Shown here one piece after another: positions 30,402 through 36,739 of a stretch of DNA of 36,739 nucleotides; the stretch's first letter is position 1; each line of letters opens with the position of its first letter. A program made the translations under genes and the position numbers. The notes beneath the pieces were generated by a model, which saw nothing but the letters and a program-made list of their open reading frames with translations, was not told the origin of the DNA and searched no databases. Source of the stretch: Perkinsus marinus ATCC 50983 (lineage: Eukaryota; Perkinsozoa; Perkinsida; Perkinsidae); the NCBI RefSeq assembly GCF_000006405.1, contig NW_003210883.1:91399-128137 (forward strand), given 5' to 3'.

Positions 30402-32004
30402 TCAACTGTCGTACTTCTTCACCATCTCCACCGCTTCTTCTACCATGTACTTCGGCCCAACAAACATCGGCACACCTACAAAGCAGCAAACACAAAGCTC
30501 TGAAGCAAAGCATCCATTCAATTAACATACGCTGATGAATATCGGTGGGTTGGACATCAAGACAAGGAATGGTACCAGTGCTCGCCGCACCTCCTGCTTG
30601 CTCGGCTAAGAACGACATTGGAGCAACTTCATAGAGTAACCTCAACTTCCCATTAGGCGCCTGGAAAAAAGATCACCAACAACAATCGAGGAAGATGGGA
30701 ATATATACCTTCTGGGTTGGAGGGTAGATGTAGATACCCCCTTTGATGAGGTTACGGTGAAAATCGGTGACCAAACTCCCGACGTATCTTGCAGTCACCT
30801 TCCTCTCCTTCATCAAGTCAAGATAAGCCCGCACACCAGGTGAAAAGTCATTATAGTTACCTACAAAGAGTCTCTAAATGATATCATCAATCACAGCAGC
30901 TTACCCTCATTAATAGAATAGCACTCATTCTTGCGGCTCTTAGGGAACCTCATATGAGGGTGAGTGAGATATAATGTCCCGATGGACGGATCAAGGGTGA
31001 ATCCATGAACACCATTACCGGTACTCATCACCAACATAGTAGACGAGCCGTATAGGACATACCTATCTTCATGATGACAAGCTCTCATCAAAACTCATAT
31101 CAACCCTCACTACTACCCCGCAGCCATTATATTCCTCCCTTTCTGGAGGTAATCGTCAATCTTAGGCTTATGATTGACCTCAGAAGCTCTACGTAGTACC
31201 GAGAATATAGTTCCTACAGGACACCAATAATAACAGAGCAAGATACAAAGGTAAGATACTTACCAACGGGGACATTCACGTCGATATTGCTGCTACCATC
31301 GAGAGGATCCATCAGAACTATATACCTACCCAAAAGAGACCTCGCCAAGCATTAGAATGAACACGACAATGCACACCTGTTAGATTTCTTCTGCTGATGA
31401 GAACCGGCCTCAATGATATCGTCTTCTTCCTCACTGACCATACCACACACAACATCCCTATTCCGCAAGCACTGAACGAAAAGTTTATTCGCAAAGACGT
31501 CCAGCTTGGTCTGAGCCTCTCCTACAAAAAGGGTACACTTCCTTCAATAGGCGCTTACTACTACTACTCTACCTTGGACATTAGTGTTGTTGGCCAAGCC
31601 CAACACTTGAGTGGATACTCCAGCTTTGTTAATCTCCCTACTCACAATCTTAGCGGCCAATCTAATGGCAGTCAGGATCCTCAACAACTCGTCCTGAAGG
31701 TAACTTAATAAACAACAAAGTGGACTACTTACTCTCGATCCGAAACTGTCATTAGGGTTGGCAATAACGTATTCACCCATAGTAGGTTTCCCGGTCATAC
31801 CTGGACAAAATCCTACAACGATAAATACCTCCACAGCTTACCAAGGTCGAGTTCGCTGATAAGCTGGGTTTGGAAATCGGTGGGGACCATACCCTCCCTA
31901 ATCATCTGATTTGGAGGGACTCGGAAGGCTTGTGTTTCCGGGTCGGTATCGGTAAAGTCCTCAGGGCCAACCTCCTGTTGCTGCTGTTGATCTGTAGATG
32001 GCAT
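30402..32004 (-). CDS. FBP: Fructose-1,6-bisphosphatase, ten exons
   Basis: Hydrolyses fructose 1,6-bisphosphate to fructose 6-phosphate, the key gluconeogenic step. Exons in order: 31842-32004, 31733-31800, 31573-31693, 31377-31521, 31264-31325, 31117-31213, 30905-31062, 30709-30860, 30531-30660, 30402-30475. All phases agree; 389 residues, slightly longer than the usual 335-340 because of an N-terminal extension rich in Gln and acidic residues ([20 protein letters not shown]). Metal and substrate residues are present: SEEEDD at about 147-152, [10 protein letters not shown] at 172-181, [27 protein letters not shown] and [20 protein letters not shown], with the C-terminal PTDIHQRVPMFVG. Introns are mostly 41-57 nt. 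The N-terminal extension has no obvious targeting signal. The ATG at 32004 is the first in frame. Confidence 0.96.
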
Positions 32005-33771
32005 GAAAGGGGGAGTATCCAAGGTCCAACTATGTAAGATACAGTCTAGGTAGGTTACGACGACGTATCACCCCATTTACAGCAGAAAACACCCGAATCA
32101 AAACTAAACAGGATACCAAAGAGTATAACTCATGACAATCCCTTCCGTGCATCGAATGCTTACCGCTAGGCTAGGCCGTCGTTGGTGGTACAACAAGAAC
32201 TAGCCTCCTGTAACTTGATCATTCTTATCAATCTAGCCATTCCTTATATTTCCTCAACACAGTCTTGTCACGGATGTTAATATCAGCCATAATCTGCTGC
32301 CAAAATCATGTCTAGACTAGGCGGCTTAGTCTCATACCGTAGGTGGCTACATTCTCACGGTGGAATATGAATTTGTCAATGACGTAACTTATTTCGTTTC
32401 TTATCCCGAATTGTGTATACATAGTGGAACTAAGTCGGATAGCATATGGGAGTGTCTTCTGCTGAGGATGCTGTTCGTAATAATACTATCATTGGAGACA
32501 GCCCCCTCATACAAAAGGTGGTGAGCTCGGGGAGTTATGGTATGATAATATCTACCACGTCAAGGACTAGCTAGCCTCACAAGGTATCATCCTCCACTAA
32601 AATAAGAGGGCATGAATATCAACCGTTCAAGGCCCCGAGGGTGGTGTATGCTCAGTTCATTTAGATTGTGATCTTCCCCGCGCAAGTTGAAAGGTTAACT
32701 TCCAACTCCATGATTCCCATTCAATGCGCAGAAACCAATGATAATTACCCAAACTTTTCTCATATGATCCATATCATGACCATGTGCATATTTTCCCGTA
32801 CAGTATTGACTATGTCCACAGTAGATCCTCAAGACGAAGGAATGGGGCTTGGGTTGATCTTCGTACCAACTGCGGCTTCGATTCCCGTTCGGGTTTGATG
32901 TCAGTCACGGCGAACAACAGTTTCGGCCAATACACGATATAGGTTGGTGATGAGAGTGGTCTCATATTCTTTGTAGGATACTTAAATCATGCTCTCCCGA
33001 ATGGTGTGTATCACAGAGCTCAACTCGTGTAATTGGAGAGGAAATATTTGGACCAACGAATTTACAAGAAATGCGCAAATTATCAGTCAGGTTGTGTGGA
33101 AGGACATCAGAGTGAAAAGCTCCGGTGTTGTATTCCCCCAAACCGGTGTTAGGTGGATGAAAGGGACTATATCGTGGTTTATTATCAGTATGATCAGCTT
33201 TATACACTACTAGTCAATCGAGAGTTCTTAGATTATCGCATATAATTTGGTATTACTCCCTACACCTCGTGTAGTTGAATTATGCTTCATGTTACGGCGG
33301 CGCAGATATGAGGTAACTTGCGATAGTATACTGGGTCCTGGCCAATACTTTATATTTTCTGCCTCACTCCATCGTAAAATGAAGCCACATTGCCCTCATT
33401 GGCTCGGTTGTGTTTGCTTTGTCAACGTCTTAAACCGTGATGAGGTTTTCATAAATTCATCTTTGAATATTTATTGCAATTGTATACAGACAAAGAGTCT
33501 ATAAAAACCGTCAGTGATATTCGTAAGTTGGTGTAATCGTGTTAGCAATAGGAGTCTAAACTAATACGACCGATCGACCCTCCGGTCTGACAGTCTCGAA
33601 TATCTTGGGGAACAACGATGCCACGGATATACAATATGCGAGCAATACATGAATTGTCCTCGTACACAACATCGTGTGTAGAGGTTAATATTACATGACA
33701 ATAATGAAGGGCTTCTTCTGATGTCGACTCTTGCACCTTCCGAGCTAACACAAACCCCGGCTAGGAATACA
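32005..33771. other. Intergenic region upstream of fructose-1,6-bisphosphatase
   Basis: No gene recognised. Holds one repeat family 1 copy. Open frames on both strands (for example 33247-33504 plus, 33542-33751 minus) lack family similarity; the minus one at 33542 has no ATG. Confidence 0.4.
32690..32803 (-). repeat. Repeat family 1 copy outside a recognised gene
   Basis: Shows GCAGAAACCAATGATAATTA and ATGACCATGTGCATATTTTC on the plus strand, the same blocks as the WDR6 intron copies. Both ends are degenerate. Confidence 0.5.
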
Positions 33772-34043
33772 ATGGAAATGTCAAATCAGGTTGATGCTAG
33801 GATGGGCAGGAGTCCAGGTAGGAATCTTAAGGTTGAATTGGTAAGATACGGACTAGGTCTCTGTTAGGAAGCAGCATGGGAGTTGAGGGTGTATTCAGAA
33901 GCTTTCGTAGTGATATTGGAGATCTTCGTCTTACCATTGATTTTGACGAAGATGCGAATACTCAGCTTCAGAATGGCGCCCTGGTTCGTATCAGCAGAGG
34001 GCCAACGGCGACCACCTGTCGTCTCCTCGATCTTGACCTCTAA
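33772..34043 (+). CDS. Hypothetical two-exon small protein
   Basis: Not recognised. Exon 33772-33817, a 50-nt GT-AG intron (33818-33867) and exon 33868-34043 stay in phase and give 73 residues. It starts MEMSNQVDARMGRSPG, continues GVEGVFRSFRSDIGDLRLTI, then an acidic DFDEDANTQLQ, and ends TCRLLDLDL. Composition and the typical short intron argue for coding; no signal peptide or membrane span. It could also be the 3' end of a longer gene whose upstream exons I did not find. Confidence 0.45.
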
Positions 34044-35149
34044 ATATCAATAACTCAATGCACGTCACTCATTGGTCATGTTGTGGTGTATAGTCTTTTT
34101 CAATACTTATTCGCTTCTTGCATTCAATGTTAAGCTTGATAACAATGTAGGCTTGATAATGCTCTATTGCTATAATATGAGGTTTCTGTAGCAAACGTGT
34201 TTTTATTGTACATCCACAGCTGCACGAGTTTCCTGTGGGTGTAGTTGCACATGTCCATAGTTTGATTCATTGTAGAACGACCTATTTTTCATCAATAAAT
34301 TTAGTCTTCACACATCCACGTTACAGTAACAGAAACTTTCGTCGCAAAAGCACGTTTATAGTGTGGGTTCCATCAAAATAAAAGGAATGAGGAGCAGTCG
34401 GTCCCTAGTCAACCTGATCTACTGCGATGAGTGGCCTGGCATAGTGGGGTAGCCCTTAGCATGAAGATGCTGCTCTCTGAATCTACCTTATGCTTGGGGA
34501 CGCGTAGACACTCCAAGTGTTGTTGACTACCCAAGCCGTTGAGGAGATTTACATACACACGTTTTGGCTGATTTTTGGCTAATCCCATCTCAGAGACCGA
34601 GGACTCTGCGAAGTATGGTACAGAATAGCCTCAGCCAAACACGAGATGATGAGGAGGATTGATCCTAGTGCATTAAAGAGGCATTATCTGTAACTAATGG
34701 TTAACATAACTTTGAGCTTTGGATTATGCCGTCCGGCAACATGTCCTCTTCATTATGTCTGCCTCTTGATACCGATTAATGATTCTACAACCTCCTTGGA
34801 TGCAAGAAGCATTGATCTTATTTTAGTGAATATATCTGAGTGTGAGTGTACACAACTCAGTTTATAAGAGTTTTACACATCAGTCATCATAAGAGGACTT
34901 ACGAGGAAATCCTGATTAAGATTAATTATATGAGAATCATTGTATACCCGTAACAGCTTTTTGTCGATGTCCCATCAAGAGTATTAACACAAGCCTTTGA
35001 TATATGATTGAAGTTGAGTTATGAGTATTGATTACAGTTGATTACTGGATACTATCCAGCGAGTAATACGGAGATAATACAGCTACATTATACATTACTC
35101 ATTATCGCAGCAAGCGAGATATACGGCTTACCGTAAGTCACAAGAAGAT
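34044..35149. other. Intergenic region, nothing recognised
   Basis: AT-rich, no open frame of note and no repeat that I can identify. Confidence 0.4.
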
Positions 35150-36052
35150 TCACAGCGCACTTTCGCTTGCCCTCTCATTCAGATGACGTACCTCTAACAT
35201 CGCCCATATAGCCATGAGTTCGGCCTTGGTGGGGCCTCTGTGATGCTTTACGGCATTACCACTCGCCGCCTTACCTGGCAATGTCAATGCCTTAGCGATC
35301 CGACTACCAGGAGCATCTTCAAGATATTGAAGCCTCTCAAGCATTGGTAGTGCAATACCAGCGGCCGCTTCAACTGCGCTATATATTTGAGCGCTTGTGT
35401 AGCCCTTCGACCGAAGACTCTTGATGCGGTCCAGACCGGCGAGGGTCCATACACCGTAATTGGCCTTGAACTCGCATTCTGTGACAACTTGAGTCCCCCT
35501 ACCCTTGCAAGCCCTCCCTAGCAGTCGATGTAGGGAGCAGCGACTGTCACGACGACGAGAGCCCATATGAAGCCTTCTGAAGGATCCGTCATCCTTGAAC
35601 AGCTTGGCAGCCAGATCAGTCGGGTCAGTGAAGACGGGGAACTCTATTGTTTCTTGTCGTTGAGGCTGTCTAGGAGGATCGGCTCGGATTGATGGTTGAT
35701 GATACTCGGTCTTGGGAGTAGGTGAAGGCGGATGTTGGTGATACTTCTGTTGTAGACTTGCCAGATACCGCTCATTCATGAAGGCGGCCATCTGTGCTGC
35801 TGTCGGCATAAGTGGTTGTTGTTGAGTAGGAGCTGGTGGTAGGATGGGCCCTCGAGGTCGACTAGGCAATACTTGTCGTTGGGGTGTAGGGATCCTCTCA
35901 GACGTCGTCATCATCGGAATAACCACAAGTTGTTCTTCTTGGGGTAGCCGAGGGGCTGCAGGTATGGCCGGACCGGCTGCTTCGTGTCCCTCAGAGTGAT
36001 GATGATGTAATAGTATCGTATCAGGAGGGGACGGAGGAGAGCTTAAGCTCAT
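35150..36052 (-). CDS. Hypothetical Pro/Gln-rich protein
   Basis: Single open frame of 300 residues from ATG at 36052; the frame extends 12 codons upstream without an ATG. Residues 1 to about 150 are low complexity: SLSSPPSPPD, a HHHH run, and many Pro, Gln and Arg (ILPPAPTQQQPLM, QHPPSPTPK). From about residue 150 the sequence becomes ordered: FPVFTDPTDLAAKLFKDDGS, a basic MGSRRRDSRCSLHRLLGRAC patch, KANYGVWTLAGLDRIKSLRS, helices SAQIYSAVEAAAGIALPMLE, and a C-terminal GPTKAELMAIWAMLEVRHLN. No signal peptide or membrane span. A CATTTCAG just upstream of the ATG could be a cis- or trans-splice acceptor. I do not recognise the C-terminal half; a nucleic-acid-binding role is only suggested by the basic patch. 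Codon-scale openness over 900 nt supports a real gene. Confidence 0.62.
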   Translation of the reverse strand: MSLSSPPSPPDTILLHHHHSEGHEAAGPAIPAAPRLPQEEQLVVIPMMTTSERIPTPQRQVLPSRPRGPILPPAPTQQQPLMPTAAQMAAFMNERYLASLQQKYHQHPPSPTPKTEYHQPSIRADPPRQPQRQETIEFPVFTDPTDLAAKLFKDDGSFRRLHMGSRRRDSRCSLHRLLGRACKGRGTQVVTECEFKANYGVWTLAGLDRIKSLRSKGYTSAQIYSAVEAAAGIALPMLERLQYLEDAPGSRIAKALTLPGKAASGNAVKHHRGPTKAELMAIWAMLEVRHLNERASESAL

Positions 36053-36462
36053 AATAAAGACGATACTTAGGTCTGAAATGGGAAACAATTGTCAGCCTTA
36101 GGACACCAGAGTCCCCCCCAAGTTGCGCTGTCACCTCAAACTGCGCAGTTTTAATTTTTCGCTCGCCTTAATGATCGATTAGGAACAGCGCAAGTTGTGA
36201 CCGAGGTGACAGAGCAATACTCAGAGGTTTATCTTGCCGTCTTTATCCAGTGTCGTATGAGTAACTTGTTCTAACCCTCTTCAAGGTTGTCTAATCTTGT
36301 TGTCTCTTCATCTAAGTTGTTACCGAGACCATATGAGCTTGTTATCTTATTTCCAATAATCATTGCCGATGATGTTGCCATGATAGGAACATTTCGGGTT
36401 TGTGAATAGCAACATCTTGATCGCGGGGGGTTACCTCCTATCTTTAGGTAATTCTATACGAA
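36053..36462. other. Intergenic region at right side
   Basis: Contains AACTGCGCAGTTT (36139-36151), a short palindrome with a one-base centre. No gene seen. Confidence 0.35.
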
Positions 36463-36729
36463 ATGTTTTGGATATGTGTGGAAGTTCCATACCGTATGGG
36501 ACCTCCGTACGTACCAAAAAAATTTCGCAAGATTCACTTCCATCCTCGCGCCACTCTTCACGGGGTTAAACGGGGTAAAAACTATAATAATAAAGGGGAT
36601 AATACTAGGGTAAATTCACTTATGATCATGGGCTATCTCAACGAGTACTGTCCCCGATGGGTGTCACCCATCACCCGGACAGACAAGCCTTTCCAATGGA
36701 CAAAGCTGGCTGCGAGACTCCATAGCTAG
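36463..36729 (+). other. Possible fossil fragment of an LTR retrotransposon (Ty3/gypsy-like), weak
   Basis: An open frame near the window end ends with a stretch whose spacing (a YLN..CPRWVSPI block, then DKPFQWT) recalls the segment between reverse transcriptase and RNase H in Ty3/gypsy elements. No LTRs or other parts are visible. The match is short and may be chance. Confidence 0.25.
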
Positions 36730-36739
36730 TGAGGAGGAG

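Noticed and set aside
33542-33751. Minus-strand frame that looks mildly protein-like
   Set aside because: No ATG, no supported splice partners found, and no family match.

Overview
The window is nuclear DNA of a unicellular eukaryote. Genes are interrupted by many very short GT-AG introns (mostly 40-58 nt), both strands are used, spacers are short, and the set includes histidyl-tRNA synthetase, a WDR6-type protein, a cytosolic M1 aminopeptidase, alanine aminotransferase, fructose-1,6-bisphosphatase, a MAPEG-like membrane protein and a group I truncated hemoglobin most like those of ciliates and algae. This fits an alveolate such as Perkinsus; that attribution is inference from gene style and was not tested by a search. 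Exon models were built by hand from splice sites, reading phase and family similarity.

Layout: the 3' end of a histidyl-tRNA synthetase gene (1-710, +) faces a ten-exon WDR6 gene (2001-6386, -). A 56-bp tandem repeat (8011-8212) precedes the first of three truncated-hemoglobin genes (8476, 10671, 16473, all +). Copies 2 and 3 lie in a tandem duplication with a unit of about 5.8 kb (about 9495-15296 and 15297-18840). Each unit also carries a secreted GH18-like gene (13479-14614, and 17390-18157 after a 100-N assembly gap). A small unknown gene (12151-12927, -) sits between globin and GH18-like gene in unit A. Then follow about 3.5 kb without a recognised gene, a fifteen-exon M1 aminopeptidase (21638-25674, -), an intronless alanine aminotransferase (26420-27877, +), a histidine-rich small protein (28212-28697, +), a MAPEG-like protein (29356-30078, -), tRNA-Arg(UCG) (30136-30208, -), a ten-exon fructose-1,6-bisphosphatase (30402-32004, -), a two-exon small gene (33772-34043, +) and a Pro/Gln-rich hypothetical (35150-36052, -).

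Most genes are unrelated housekeeping genes. The unusual part is 8-19 kb: a young, still homogenising cluster pairing an oxygen/NO-type hemoglobin with a fast-changing secreted GH18-like protein that seems to lack the catalytic motif. The three globins encode the same protein apart from a one-base deletion in copy 2, and all carry Trp where nearly all globins have Phe (CD1). The third exon of the two GH18-like copies differs almost only by amino-acid-changing substitutions. Two small families of inverted-repeat elements lie largely inside introns, and short, nearly perfect palindromes with a one-base centre recur in the spacers.
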